Source of the DNA: Heracleum sosnowskyi
Taxonomy: Eukaryota; Streptophyta; Magnoliopsida; Apiales; Apiaceae
Length of the DNA: 64,000 nucleotides
Direction: 5' to 3'
NCBI GenBank assembly: GCA_030848705.1
Contig: CM061243.1
Coordinates: forward strand, 117,514,674 to 117,578,673
In this document: piece by piece, positions 9,401 through 19,075 of the stretch
How the letters are laid out: every line of letters starts with the position of its first letter
How positions within the stretch are numbered: position 1 is the stretch's first letter
The notes under the pieces: generated by a model
The model's input: the letters and a program-made list of their open reading frames with translations, nothing else
Told to the model about the DNA's origin: nothing
Database searches by the model: none
Program-made: the position numbers and the translations under genes

Positions 9401-11267
9401 ATCCACAATGCCTAAAGACATCTTAACCTCTCAACCTGCTATACCTAATCCAATTGCTAAACCTACCCAAGCTACACTTATCACTGAGGCCAAGCTACAG
9501 GAAGTTGCCAACTCTAACATCTATCATGATGAGGCATTCCTGGAGTTTCTGAAAGCCACCTACAAGAATGCTCAAGGAGATGCACAAGTGTACAGAAAGA
9601 AGCTCAGGGAAGGTATCAAGTACTTCACAGTTGCAGTAAGGAAAATCAGGGATGTTTATCTGAGAGAAATAATCATGGTGTGCAAGGACAACTGCTTGTG
9701 GCACTTAGCATTTCAAACTCTAGAGAAACTGAGGTTTACTGAAGTGTCAATAATTCTGGAGTTGATTGAAAGGAGTGGGGCTAACAATGAAAGTCTTTAT
9801 AATGACTTGGAGTTGAACCAAAATCAAAGACTGCCTGAGGTCATACCCAAGCCAAGGACAGTAATTTTTCAAAGTCTATCCAAAGTCAGAAGTATTGACC
9901 AACTAGTCATTCCCAAAGATCTGCAAATGAAGAATAACTCAAAGATCGATCAAGTGCTGCAAATGCTGAGAGCAAAGAAAGGAGTCAAGACAGCAGAGGA
10001 ATTAGAGATGATTAACATTCTACAATCTTTTCTGATTCATGGTGTTTTGCCTGAATCTATCAAAGAAAAGAACATGAAGAAGGATGGGGAGGATGATGAT
10101 GAGGAGAAAACCTACAGGAGGAGATCTCATTCAAGGAGTAATAAGGATGGACCAAGTGACAGCAGCAGGAGCAAATCTTCCAAGAAATCTAAAGATGATG
10201 GTGATGACACAAAGGGGGCAAAGGAGACAGTGAAGAGAACTAGGAGTGGAATTCAGCAAGTCAAGGACATTGCTAGTAGTACTTTAACCACAACACAAGA
10301 CTCTAAGTCTAGGGTGGGTACTGTTAGCAATGATCCTCCAAAATCGTTATCCATGACTTCTGAACCTGAATTGCCACAGATGAAAGATGAAGCCACTAAA
10401 ATAATCTCAAGAAAACACTTCCACAAAGTCACAGCCAGTGGAGTGTTACAGTGGATGAAGGGGAAAGGAATGAAGCTACTTCCAAGTGATGTGGCACTGA
10501 AGACTAATTCTCCTTGTTCAAGAAAGGTATCTCTTGTGAAGCATTTGAAGATCAAGAGTGTACCCAAAAGGATAAGGATAACAAAGAAGACTGGAAAACT
10601 CACAAATGTTATTGGCATCAATGTGCTTCCACTAGATGAGGACTATGATGAAGATGCCCTAGCATTTTTGAGGGCTCAAAGGATCTTTGAAGTCAAAGTG
10701 AGGTTGGATCATCTAGATATCAAATACACTGATGGAAGAGAAAGAATAATGAAGCAAGGAAGCTGGCAATATTTCTATAAGTATGAGCTTGAAAGGATAA
10801 ATGCCTTACTGAATTTTGAAGAAAAGGATGAAAGGACATGGAAGATAGATATTGCCAGGTACTTGAAAATGCATGCTGATTATGAAGAAAACATGAGGAA
10901 AGAGAATGAAAAGAAAAACATACAGAAAGAGAAAGAAATGGCTGAGATGGAAGAGAGGGCTAAGGAGCTAAGGCAGAAAGGGATGTGCAGGGTCAAACAA
11001 AATCCTTACATTGTGGAGTACAAAAACTCACATGGAGGCCAAAGCAAAATAAGGATGGAGTTTCTGGACTCATATGTAGAAAGTGCACTCAAAGCTGCAA
11101 TTGATGACTTGGAAGGCTCACCTCTCATTGAAGAACTGATTGCAAGAGAAGAAATTCAAGAAGCCATCATTGACATGAAGAGAAAAGAAGAAATTAGGAA
11201 AAAGAAGATATATGATGATTTGCTAGAGAAACAATTGGAAGCTGAAGCTGCTAAGCAACAAAAGTAA
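6417..11267 (+). CDS. Envelope-like / accessory ORF of SIRE-type copia element
   Basis: This is a 1616-codon intact ORF between pol and the 3' LTR, the place of the envelope-like ORF in SIRE/Maximus elements. No enzymatic motif is recognised. Residues ~25-290 form a globular, well-ordered-looking N-terminal region (RYKCFVRFLND...FQFGEKEINEALGF). Residues ~295-640 are Ser/Thr/Pro-rich and low in complexity, with a basic patch (KKKKKR near 340). Lysine-rich acidic segments follow around 1220-1290. The C-terminal ~130 residues are strongly charged and predicted coiled coil (EENMRKENEKKNIQKEKEMA). I see no convincing signal peptide or transmembrane helix, so calling it a true envelope protein is not supported. 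ATG 6417 is in good context after a CT-rich leader. It is unusually long for this class. Confidence 0.75.
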   Translation: MAPKSQTVSSSIPLTIPKETNLLTIPSEAEAKPRYKCFVRFLNDSYLSQALTLNPTLYVDVLEGFWRTALVSTMAREDGTSFQEIACSIGGKHFQFGEKEINEALGFKVEGHDQEATDAQIVDFMTFIRYADEIDTGKLNKKFVRREWSFLFDALQKVFLCRKTGWDHISHIAVKLAYSLAHNQEINVGAIILKELAQRLGRTVRGRGNDIFYPRFLQVILNYLDANVHDLEGIDKSKLAYSKSMSKILFGSLDTRNQVDVILSVTKHMQDTFESYPLDKPIYHALSWTGEAETEGASQSNPSLPIPSSNPTVNTTVESSQPSASISQKVDVPKKKKKRTLAIIHESVELASEIPESPLTRPKKKSKSKATTESSQQDSDVEKGVHLLLSMASQQVMGIEKSSLPTASCKESAQGQDLTLDPRSDKGDQTLSGEHINVETPPISQGELPKSNLNPTSLSDSSTKISSEQESHSHDNLALDQSQSSPVIEPTSSDMVLDTVLTTQDPHLVGQGMHAEAYPNDTNTNMEDSPVFTGDSVPNSPILRDVEMSSQTNRADVVIHPISMETTSDPTAIPRLEETQTHTSHEVPNTSSHLAQATMSEWLKPVQHDRPSGSSSVPSKMTEEAIQDLHVAQIDEFSKIAQHLLTSNLPNADYEAILLCHKEDVEAQQEKIVDTAEPEGNVDAWLDAKRTLKLKDALAFVREEYLTSLGSNAKDLSPVAIYEAVNDVYKNQLKALHYLGKGLQSEISSIQEETDRSLTKLRNSYLSDFPKVDGILKEVQKTSSNVSMMDVTLAMVTDNIKKLASTLENQAKSTITTNAMLNVMWKNQYGDKLVDEVPLSDISKYDFARVKDQSLNSFKSQQLFSKVDGLEKEVASLKDENRMLSASLSQLNDKLDAQGNNTTNILLVQQQMMTSMMKSFNLPIPGEAQDILSDPKPKGEKGKEVNVKKKGGAPAKQSKLKGKLIEETIKPINLPPVEVINAQGQKSTVTTTFYPSTMPKDILTSQPAIPNPIAKPTQATLITEAKLQEVANSNIYHDEAFLEFLKATYKNAQGDAQVYRKKLREGIKYFTVAVRKIRDVYLREIIMVCKDNCLWHLAFQTLEKLRFTEVSIILELIERSGANNESLYNDLELNQNQRLPEVIPKPRTVIFQSLSKVRSIDQLVIPKDLQMKNNSKIDQVLQMLRAKKGVKTAEELEMINILQSFLIHGVLPESIKEKNMKKDGEDDDEEKTYRRRSHSRSNKDGPSDSSRSKSSKKSKDDGDDTKGAKETVKRTRSGIQQVKDIASSTLTTTQDSKSRVGTVSNDPPKSLSMTSEPELPQMKDEATKIISRKHFHKVTASGVLQWMKGKGMKLLPSDVALKTNSPCSRKVSLVKHLKIKSVPKRIRITKKTGKLTNVIGINVLPLDEDYDEDALAFLRAQRIFEVKVRLDHLDIKYTDGRERIMKQGSWQYFYKYELERINALLNFEEKDERTWKIDIARYLKMHADYEENMRKENEKKNIQKEKEMAEMEERAKELRQKGMCRVKQNPYIVEYKNSHGGQSKIRMEFLDSYVESALKAAIDDLEGSPLIEELIAREEIQEAIIDMKRKEEIRKKKIYDDLLEKQLEAEAAKQQK

Positions 11268-11410
11268 TCTGTAAGCTTTCAATGTTTCTATGTAATCAAA
11301 TTTCTGAATCTCAATGTTCATGAATTGTCCTCTCTGTTACTAAATTTCCTTTTATGTAAGTTAGGCTTGTTATCAGACATGAAATTGTGCCTAAGGATCT
11401 TACTCACAAT

Positions 11411-11421
11411 TTGGGGGAGAT
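11411..11421 (+). other. Polypurine tract of the first copia element
   Basis: TTGGGGGAGAT stands directly before the TG that opens the 3' LTR, the normal primer site for plus-strand DNA synthesis. Confidence 0.8.
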
Positions 11422-12697
11422 TGTTAGGCTCAAGACATGTCTGAATACCACTATTAACAAGCCTACACTATGTGACTATGTCACATTACATGACCTAGTG
11501 ATTTCTATCACTGGGATATAGTATAGGTCTCTAAATGTACTTGTCTTGTTCTCATGAACATTAGTTTGATCATGTATGCTCAGACTTATAATGAGCTTAG
11601 TAAAGTTTCTTGCATCTAGATTGTATATAGGCCATTGAATAATTATCCTGGTAGAAGTTCAGAAGTGTTCATGCAGCAGGATAGAGTTGATTAAGGCTAT
11701 GAAGAAATAAGTTGCAGGAATTTGTCTAAGGCATTATATAGCAAAGTCAAAAGAAAGCTATGTCGTGAAGTCACCAATATCCATGTCGTGAAGTACTATA
11801 TCGCATAGTCCATTTTGTACTATGTCGAGAAGTCCTCAAGACACATGTCGTGAAGTGTTGAAGTCAGCAAAGTCAAAGGAGCCTAGATCGTGAAGTCCTC
11901 AGAAGCACTATGTCGCATAGTCATCAAATGACCTATGTCGCATAGTCATCAAATGACCTATGTCGTATAGTCATCAAATGACCTATGTCGCATAGTCGTC
12001 AAATGACCTATGTCGCAAAGTCTTCAAAGGCTATATCGCGTAGTCCTCACAAGGGAGATCGCATAGTCAGGGATAAAGTGGAGTTCACGATATCAACACT
12101 TAGCCGTTTATAACAAGACAAATCAAGGTACAGAACCAAGAATCAAAGGAGACAAATACTGAAGCATTTGTTCTGGCAAGGTGGTCCAAAGAACAGATGG
12201 CAAATCTACAGCTAAACTTGGAGAGAAAGATAAGAGACAAGCAGCTACAGAAACGGGAAAGACTCCGAAAAGCAGGTGGTCCTTCCTGACACAGTGAACT
12301 TCTTATGGCAGGACAAGTTGGACTTTCAGAAGGGGTAGCTGTGTAATATTGTGTGTGCCTAGTTTGTATAGGTAAATATATATATCGTGCACACACAACT
12401 GTAAGCTGTAAGAGAGATACACATAGTTATTTGCTAAGCTCTTTTCTCTGTAAGCAAGCAAGTTCAAACCGTTCTTGTTTAGAAGCCAGAAATTCGATTG
12501 TGAATTTCCTGGAAAGCTGTAGTATTTAATTTGCTTATACAAAGTAGATTAAAGTGATTGTGTGTGTTATTTACTTTCTGCATATTACATATCATAATCA
12601 CATACAGTTGTTTACTTAGTTTTCAAGATCGAAAAATATATCAAACTATCCATTCACCCCCCCTCTGTCTAGTTTCTAGTGGTATTCATTTCTAACA
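11422..12697 (+). repeat. 3' LTR of the first copia element
   Basis: This is about 1276 bases, opening TGTTAGGCTC right after the polypurine tract and closing TTCTAACA. It holds a U3 array of CTATGTCGCATAGTC-like motifs, a TATATATAT run near 12372-12383 that may be the TATA box, and the C-rich motif CATTCACCCCCCCTCT near the 3' end that is typical of plant copia LTRs. The 5' partner lies outside the window, so the exact 3' limit is inferred. Confidence 0.8.
11908..12032 (+). repeat. Five tandem 25-bp units in LTR U3
   Basis: The unit is CTATGTCGCATAGTC followed by ATCAAATGAC. It recurs in register at 11908, 11933, 11958, 11983 and 12008 with few changes. Each unit contains the near-palindrome CTATGTCGCATAG. 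Looser copies (TGTCGTGAAGTC, TATATCGCATAGTC) extend from about 11755 to 12070. Confidence 0.9.
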
Positions 12698-13173
12698 TAA
12701 ACGTCATTGTTAATCAGTGTGCTGATATTACTTGTGATATATATAAGACCAAAATCAAAAAGCCAAACCAAAACCAAATATCAAAAAGTCAATATATACC
12801 AAAGCCAAACCTAAAATTCAATCAGCCAACTATAATATCCAATTTATATCAAAACTACTACATAATCCAAACCATCTAAATATTGAAATTACATTGATAT
12901 AATATCGAAACTACATTGATACAACGAAATTGAGAAGAAGGCTCCGTAGGCAGAAGATTCTTTGTGTATAACCATAGACAAATTGAACACGCTCCAAGCT
13001 CCAAGCTATGCTCCAGATCTGTTAAATAAATCGAACAATCAGAGACTTAATATTTGAGAGAAATGCAAGTGCACACATTAGAAGCAAAAGGCTTGACACA
13101 TAAAACGCAAACCTGCTGGTCAGAAAATTTCAGATTTCAAATGATCGATGTATAGTGCAGATGTGTCCCTAAC
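12698..13173. other. Non-coding DNA after the copia element
   Basis: AT-rich sequence with CAAAACCAAA-type low complexity at 12750-12870. No gene or element boundary is recognised. Confidence 0.5.
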
Positions 13174-13242
13174 CTGAAATTTAATTTCCATGCCATGACT
13201 ACCAGCGTAGTAGAGTTCAGTAAGTCCTACCAACTCATAGAC
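13174..13242 (-). pseudogene. Trehalose-6-phosphate phosphatase exon fragment
   Basis: Read on the minus strand, a 69-base segment framed by a TAG acceptor and a CAG/GTTAGG donor-like site encodes 23 residues containing LTELYYAGSHGMEI. This matches the plant TPP motif around YYAGSHGMD, whose last aspartate is here glutamate. No other TPP exon was found beside it, so it is an isolated exon. A beta-ketoacyl-ACP synthase fragment on the same strand starts 280 bases away, which suggests both were captured by a transposon or shuffled together. Confidence 0.65.
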
Positions 13243-13519
13243 CTAGAAATGCAGTAGTATATGAATGACAATAGGTTTTAGGATAACCAATACACACCAG
13301 CCACTACGAGATACACCAGCCACTACGAGATGCAACAATACAAAGGATGCAACTATAAAGCTACAATAGCTCAATATCATTTTAAAATAATGATTTATAA
13401 AACCTTTAAAGATAAGCAGCCTGGTAATTGAATATTATGTTGGTGAGTAGTACTCAAACATCTCAGAAGAAAGATTCTGATTAAATAATAAGCATCTATA
13501 CACGAAAACATCTATTTAC

Positions 13520-13734
13520 CTTCTTAAGAGCATTTGCCTCAGCAAGGTCTCCGGTTAGAGTTGAAGTTGCATGTGCATTAAGTATATAGACTTATTTATA
13601 ATGCAGTATACTTGAAACCAAGTATAGGATGTAACCGAAGCAGAACACAAACAAACATGACATGGAAGAGAAGTAAAACTTACCAAGACTCCACCAGCAA
13701 CCATCAAATCAGCTTCGCCTTTACGAATGTGATT
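13520..13734 (-). pseudogene. Beta-ketoacyl-ACP synthase I (KAS I) exon fragments
   Basis: Two exon-like pieces lie on the minus strand. The first (about 13734-13684) encodes NHIRKGEADLMVAGG and ends at a GTAAGT donor. The second (about 13582-13520) encodes NAHATSTLTGDLAEANAL and ends at a GTAAAT donor. Both match plastid KAS I/II condensing enzymes of fatty-acid synthesis; the NAHATST stretch carries one of the catalytic histidines. They are in the gene's natural order, but much of the protein is missing between them and none of the rest was found nearby. This is a decayed or captured fragment. Confidence 0.7.
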
Positions 13735-15037
13735 CCATATTTACCGAGTGAAGCAAGGTTTCTGTCCTAGCTTTGGTTATTTGAAATGGTTGAATGTACT
13801 TACTTGTAGAAGTTGTGGTATTACCCTGACTAAAACTTATTTAAGGTTGATATTTCAAAATTGTTGCACAGAGGACTTGCTAAAGCTTTAGGTGAGAAGG
13901 GAAATATAGTTTTCTCGTAATTTGAGCATGTCACCTTCACTTGTATTATAGTATGACATTTGGTTTCTGCGTATGTTTTAAGTGGGTTTGTTTGATATGT
14001 ATAGGTATATTCTTAAATAATCTATTAGAATCTGGCCCTTGTTTTTCCCCTTGAGAATTTGATGCTAGAAATCATGCTTTTCTACATATTTTCTGAATCT
14101 TGTAGAAGAATCTATTTTTTTTCTATTATGTAGATGATGTCACTTCGAGAAGTTAATTTGGTAACTGATGATCACATCAAGAGACAAGAATGGTCTGCAT
14201 TATGGTTGTTTTATTTAAAATTAGATATGGACCTGAAGGCTTCCATAAAGTAAGGAAGATCATTCTTTGTCCCTTTGGATAAATTGAAGATAGGTGCCAA
14301 GCACCAGGGTGTTGAACTTTCTTTATGTACGGTAAACAGATGAACAGAAATATAACACGCCTATAAAGACTTAAACCTCAAGTCAAGTAGGAATGGCACT
14401 ATCTATGAAGTTATATTTATAGTAAGGATATCTTTCTACCTAATGTATAAGTGTTTTTCTGGTAGTGACGGTTAATGAGGTTATTTGCCTTTTTAGTGAT
14501 AAAATGGGAAGTGAAACTCCAACAAAAGCAAGGGGATTCCCATCAAACATACTAGTGTACTATCGAAAATCCAACCCCCAAGTAAAATTCCCAATGGGAA
14601 GTCGGATTCCAATGTCAGCCAAAGCAAACACTGAAAACTAAAGGCCCTTTCTTGGTAGTTGAAAAACAATATATAGAGAGGCCTATGTAGAAGGCAGTAT
14701 GGGCTGCAAAGAGAGAGAATGAATGACACAAGCAGCAAGAATAGTGATTTCAACATACAAGTGAGGGTGCACAATAGGAGTTGGGTACTTTACAGGGAAA
14801 AAAACTATAAGACAGGGTGTATGGAAGAGTCAGGTGTGGTACAGAATATACAATATTACTAGAATTAATGAATTAACTAATAAGTATAGAATTAGCTGCT
14901 GATGCAGCTGCTAAAAATGAAGGTTACAACTCACTCAAACCACCACCAGGTGCATGTGTGAAAATTATAAAAATTTCATTCCATTTGCGACAAAAGTTTA
15001 AGTAAGCAACTGCAATTAAAAGAATGAAAGAAAAAAG
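13735..15037. other. 3' flank of gene A, a duplicated block
   Basis: No gene is seen. The stretch 14220-14960 carries words (GGTGCCAAGCACCAGGGTG, AAAAACACTTA-like, GGGAAGT...GGAATTTT) that recur downstream of gene B (about 17850-18310, same orientation) and downstream of gene D (50560-51060, inverse orientation). It is therefore part of the segmentally duplicated unit that contains the cystatin-like genes. Confidence 0.7.
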
Positions 15038-15871
15038 TTACCAGGGAGGCAGAGGGTAGACAGATTCAACCCGGACAGAAACAACATTTGTTTTTCTGTT
15101 TCGAATTGCCTCAAATAAGATAGTTTGAAAGTTGATGGCATCTTGACCAACAGCATTCGCTTTAAAACGAATCCAGAAACGCCAACCACCAATAAATCGC
15201 ATGTACGCCTTTACCAAACCAACAAATGCATACTCTGTACCCTGGATATCATTATACGTCTTAAGAGCCAGTTTGGAAAAAGTGGCAAGGGGGTAGTTAG
15301 GGTCATGGAGAACATGTCTAGTGCGACCACTGTCAATGCCGCTTTTGTAGTAAACTTTTAAGGGATTTATGGGATTTGTAACGGCCCTAAAACGTTTCTT
15401 GAGCACATAATTATAACCGTGATCAATTTCATTACGATCACATTCGCGTAAAAGCTCCTCTTCTGACTCCTGCTCCGGCTCCTTGTTCTTCACCTTAATC
15501 CCACATAACTCCAGATTAACATGATCAGCAAAACGTTTGATATAAACTGGAGACCTGCGAACATGCTTCTTCTCCTCCTCTGAATCCTCCTCCGAGGACT
15601 TGTCAAAAAATTTCCCAGCTCCTAGAAAACACGACTCCTTATCATCTGTTGATGGGCTGCCACTCATTTGTAGAATCTCCTCCTCAGCCTTGTCCACCCC
15701 CTTTTTCGACTTTGCCCTCTTTCTACTCATATAATAGTCAGGCATCTCTATCCACTTTCCCCTCTTTCTACTCGTAACATCACCAGCCTTCGACTCTGCC
15801 CTCTTTCGACTTTTCTTCCGCCGCTTAGAAACCTCAATCCCTTCATCCTCTGCTGCCCTCTTCATCTTCAT
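15038..15871 (-). CDS. Cystatin-like family gene A
   Basis: 277 codons from ATG at 15871; the open frame runs further but without an ATG. The N-terminus is highly charged with repeated SRKRAKS/SRKRGK basic motifs and acidic spacers, so nuclear localisation is plausible. After an acidic hinge (SSEEDSEEEKK) comes a conserved ~170-residue region ending in PLPPW. Its last ~90 residues resemble the cystatin fold: a helix like L-A-L-K-T-Y-N, then FVGLVKAYMRFIGGW where phytocystatins have the Q-x-V-x-G inhibitory loop, then two strands. Because the loop reads RFIGG, protease inhibition is doubtful. The family resembles plant cystatin-related proteins of unknown function. A GTAAC donor follows CCCTG at the stop codon. 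Paralogues are B, C, D and E in this window. Expression is unproven. Confidence 0.7.
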   Translation of the reverse strand: MKMKRAAEDEGIEVSKRRKKSRKRAESKAGDVTSRKRGKWIEMPDYYMSRKRAKSKKGVDKAEEEILQMSGSPSTDDKESCFLGAGKFFDKSSEEDSEEEKKHVRRSPVYIKRFADHVNLELCGIKVKNKEPEQESEEELLRECDRNEIDHGYNYVLKKRFRAVTNPINPLKVYYKSGIDSGRTRHVLHDPNYPLATFSKLALKTYNDIQGTEYAFVGLVKAYMRFIGGWRFWIRFKANAVGQDAINFQTILFEAIRNRKTNVVSVRVESVYPLPPW

Positions 15872-15924
15872 CTTGTTAATAATCAATTTTGCTTTGTCGG
15901 GTCTTTCACCCCTCTTTTAGTCCT

Positions 15925-15935
15925 ATTATATAGGC
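15925..15935 (-). promoter_or_regulatory. TATA box of gene A; empty site of the MULE insertion
   Basis: On the minus strand this reads CCTATATAATAG, about 55 bases upstream of the gene A ATG and followed by the leader GGGGTGAAAGACC that is shared with genes B and D. It contains a single copy of the 9-mer TTATATAGG (15926-15934), which is duplicated around the MULE at gene B. Confidence 0.75.
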
Positions 15936-16336
15936 AAACCTGTTGGGCCATTCCTAATCCGATTGGAAAAATCATAATCCATCTCAGTGCAGTAATCCAA
16001 TAAATAGTAGGATTTAATACTTATATTATCGATTTTCAATTATTATTTTTTCTCAATCAAACACTTCTTTTAAAAACACATTAGGAAATCAATTATTTAT
16101 TTTTATCTTTATTTCTATTTTTATGTTTTTTATATATTATATAAATAAAAAAAATTTAGCACTCTTAAGTTGTTTGAAAAATATTTATCCAGTATTTTAA
16201 ATTTTTTAATTTTAATTCAATAAAATTAAATTATCTTATTTCCACTTACAATTCATAGGTCAAATATTTCAGTTATATTTTTAAACTAGTTATCATCAAA
16301 CCCATAACTAGATTTGCAAAATTAACACTATTTTTT
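15936..16336. other. Upstream region of gene A
   Basis: The first ~80 bases (GCAAACCTGTTGGGCCATTC...) match the sequence on the far side of the MULE at 25942-26020. The rest is AT-rich with no gene seen. Confidence 0.6.
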
Positions 16337-16337
16337 G

Positions 16338-16624
16338 AGTCCATATAGTGTTATAAAAATCGCCGATAAATCATCGATTTATCGTTTAAAAATATTTGAC
16401 CGATTCGATTTTTGAAATCCGATATATCGCTATAAATTATTTTTAAATGGTTTATTATATTATATATAAGGCGAATATATTAAATATATTTAAAATATTA
16501 AAATTTATCCGATTTTTGTTCCGATTTATCATTCCGATAAATCTCCGATTTGCCGATAAATCGTTATACGGTACCTCAACCAATTTGTTCCGATTTCCGA
16601 AATCTACCATAACTCTATGGACTG
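16338..16624. mobile_element. Candidate MITE with CCGATAAATC-rich interior
   Basis: The ends AGTCCATATAGTGTTAT and, in reverse complement, AGTCCATAGAGTTATGG form an imperfect terminal inverted repeat. The interior repeats CCGATAAATC and CCGATTT words on both strands. No clear target duplication was found, so the superfamily is unassigned. Confidence 0.35.
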
Positions 16625-18929
16625 AGTTATTCCAACGGGCATTCATTTCATTTATAACAATTAAAACAAAATAACAATGAGAGTATAATAGTAATGAACA
16701 GATATGTAGTTAGAACAGTAATTCCATAGACTCTCGAACAACAGTCTTTAATTTTCTTAACAAAATTGCAACGATTGCCTTGTAGTAAGAATTCCACGAC
16801 GATTAAGTAATTCCTTTCTGGTTTCTAGTAGATGAGCTTTCAACATGAAACTGAGTACAAATATAGGCATATGCTTAAAGAGTAAAATAAACTTTGTATC
16901 TATCTTGTATCTATACCATAGTTGTTACAGAGAAATGATGAAGAGATAATGGAGATGAGTTTGTTATTCCATAATGATTGATTAAATGATTACAAATAGA
17001 TTGACTATATATATAGTCTATTATAGTCCACTAACTCTAACTAACTTTGACTTTCTAACTAACTTTGACTCTTTGCAACTTGTAAGCCACTAGTAACTTC
17101 TGTTTTATTGGTTGTGTAAAATCCTTTACACAATTGACCTTATGTTTAATAGGAACATCTCTTCAGCCCCCCTAGTGACAGAAGCTCCCATTTTGCAATC
17201 GACTTGTGCCTCACAATCTTTATAAATGCAGTACAAGCACTCAGCACATTTTGCGCTGTATATTAGATGGGATAAAAAAGATTATTTAATAAGATAGGGG
17301 ATGAATAGTGAAACCCCAAATAAAAGCTAAGTTTCCTAACAATGAAAGCCTAAGAATGGACTAAATGTGAAAGACCAGAAACACAGGATTTTGTCGCAAA
17401 ACAGACATACCAAACACGAAAAGCTTAAAGCTAGAGTGAAAGCCGTGTTGCTAAAATACTATCACCGATGATTTGACCAGCAGCATACAATTCTAGTTAA
17501 AGTAAGTAAAAGAGCTGAGATTAGCATCTGCATAACAGCAAGACAGAGTTCTAGATTACAAGACCGTCTTCCAAAAATCAAACACCAAGATACAGTTCTG
17601 AATTACATAGTTGTAGACAGAGTAACCAAAAGAGGTGGCCATTAAATAGAATTCCATAGAATAGCATTAATAAAAAGAGCATGACATAGTTTCTGATTAA
17701 AATAACAGTTATCTTCGAAATATCATCAGGTTATGCATGGAAAGCATCCAAACAAACATGAAACTGAATGTAAATATGCATGTGCTCCAGAAAAACATGC
17801 CGAAACAAACGCAGGTGTGTCATTAGCTGATGCAAATAGTTGTTTATAAGGATCTTCCTTCTCCCATTGGATAAATTGAAGTTAGGTGCCAAGCAGTAAG
17901 CACCAGGGTGTTGGAACTTCCTTTCTGTACTAAAAACAGATGAACAGAAATACAGCACCCCCATGAAGAAGACTTTAGCCTAGCACTATCTATGAAGATA
18001 CACTGACACAAATATCTTTCTACCTAATGTATAGTTTTTTTCCTGGTAGTGACGGTTAATGAGGTTATTTGACTTTTCACTGACAACATGAGAAGTGAAA
18101 CTCCTTCAAAAATAGGGGGATTCCCACCAAACATACAACCCAAAACCCAAAAGGTAACTTACACTACCCAGTAAATCAAACAAATATGCTACTCTGCCGT
18201 GGTCCTCAAACTTTTAAAGGAACCCAAATGCCAAGTAAAATTTCCAATGGGAAGTTGATTCCTATGTGAGCCAAGCAAGCACCGAAAACTAAAGGCCCTT
18301 GGCAGTTGGAAAACAATAGATAGTGAGGCTTGACGAAATGCTAAGAGTACATGCAATACATTTCTATCAAATGTGAACTCAAAATAAGAAACAACACTTC
18401 TCTACCTTAAAGGAGAATTTAGTCTCCCAAGTAAATTTAAATATAGGCGGGCTGGGGAAAAGTTTCTTTACCCGGATGATTGTGTGCAGCATCTAATACC
18501 ATGCAATTCCTACTACTGCAAGCATGCATATATGACTCCCTTTAACATGCATTACATGTGCCCTAGCATTCTCTGTGTTTTTGTTAAATGGTTGTAGGCA
18601 GATTGGAGAGGGGAAGGGTGTAGAGATCAGAAAGTTAGCTGAATTACAAGAATCACCGCCATATCAGGTTTTACTAGCAAAGAATGCAACAAAGGCATTT
18701 GACAGTAAAGTTATATAAATATTTGGCTCCAACTTCATATTACATACATTGTTGTAGATGGAGTAACCAAACGATGTAGCAATTAAACAGAATCCCCGCG
18801 AATAGCATTTATAAAATGTCATGGTTTAGGATTACAATAACAGTTGTCCTACAAAATATCATCAAGTTTGGCAGGTACAGATGTATGCAAACATCCAATG
18901 GGAAGTTATAAAAATTAGGCTCCAACATC
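16625..18929. other. Intergenic DNA with two further copies of the cluster flank
   Basis: No gene is seen. 17500-18310 and 18330-18930 carry paralogous 3'-flank sequence of the cystatin-like genes, for example the AATAGCAT...ATGACATAGTTT and ATATCATCA...GGAAG blocks near 17665-17740 and 18800-18905. The same blocks occur inverted at 50030-50200. 16980-17180 contains a short palindrome (TGACTATATATATAGTCTA) and CTAACTTTGACT repeats. Confidence 0.55.
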
Positions 18930-19075
18930 TACATACATACATAGATTATAAATAAATAAATAGATGGATAGATAGATATATAAATAGATGGATGGATAAA
19001 TAGATGGATAAATAGATGGATGGTAGATGGACGGATAGATAGATAGTAAATAGATATAAAATTACATAGATAGAG
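18930..19075. repeat. GATA/GATG microsatellite
   Basis: Imperfect ATAGATAGATGGATAAATAG repeats lie downstream of gene B. A matching array in inverse orientation lies downstream of gene D (49918-50020), so the microsatellite is older than the duplication. Confidence 0.85.

Larger units (their letters stand above)
1..12697 (+). mobile_element. SIRE/Maximus-type Ty1-copia LTR retrotransposon, 5' end outside window
   Basis: The segment reads gag, pol (protease-integrase-RT-RNase H, the copia order), a long extra ORF, a polypurine tract and a 3' LTR. This is the layout of the SIRE/Maximus lineage of plant copia elements, which carry an envelope-like ORF after pol. The window opens 15 bases before the gag ATG, so the 5' LTR and primer-binding site are not visible. 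All three long ORFs are intact, so the copy is probably young. Target duplication and LTR-LTR divergence cannot be judged here. The 3' boundary at the CA of TTCTAACA (12697) is inferred from the TG...CA rule. Confidence 0.9.

Noticed and set aside
6417..11267. Calling the third copia ORF a true envelope glycoprotein
   Set aside because: No signal peptide, transmembrane helix or fusion-like segment is visible; only the position supports the name.
11908..12032. Regularly spaced 25-bp repeats considered as a CRISPR-like array
   Set aside because: Contiguous tandem units without unique spacers, inside a plant LTR.
12100..12542. Minus-strand ORFs in the copia LTR
   Set aside because: Short, antisense to the LTR, with no recognisable domain; chance frames.
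13302..13350. CACTACGAGAT repeats considered as CACTA ends bounding the TPP/KAS fragments
   Set aside because: They are a short direct tandem repeat, with no inverted partner or 3-bp duplication.
14493..14774. 93-codon minus-strand ORF with a hydrophobic start
   Set aside because: Lies in the duplicated 3' flank; the counterparts downstream of genes B and D do not keep the frame.
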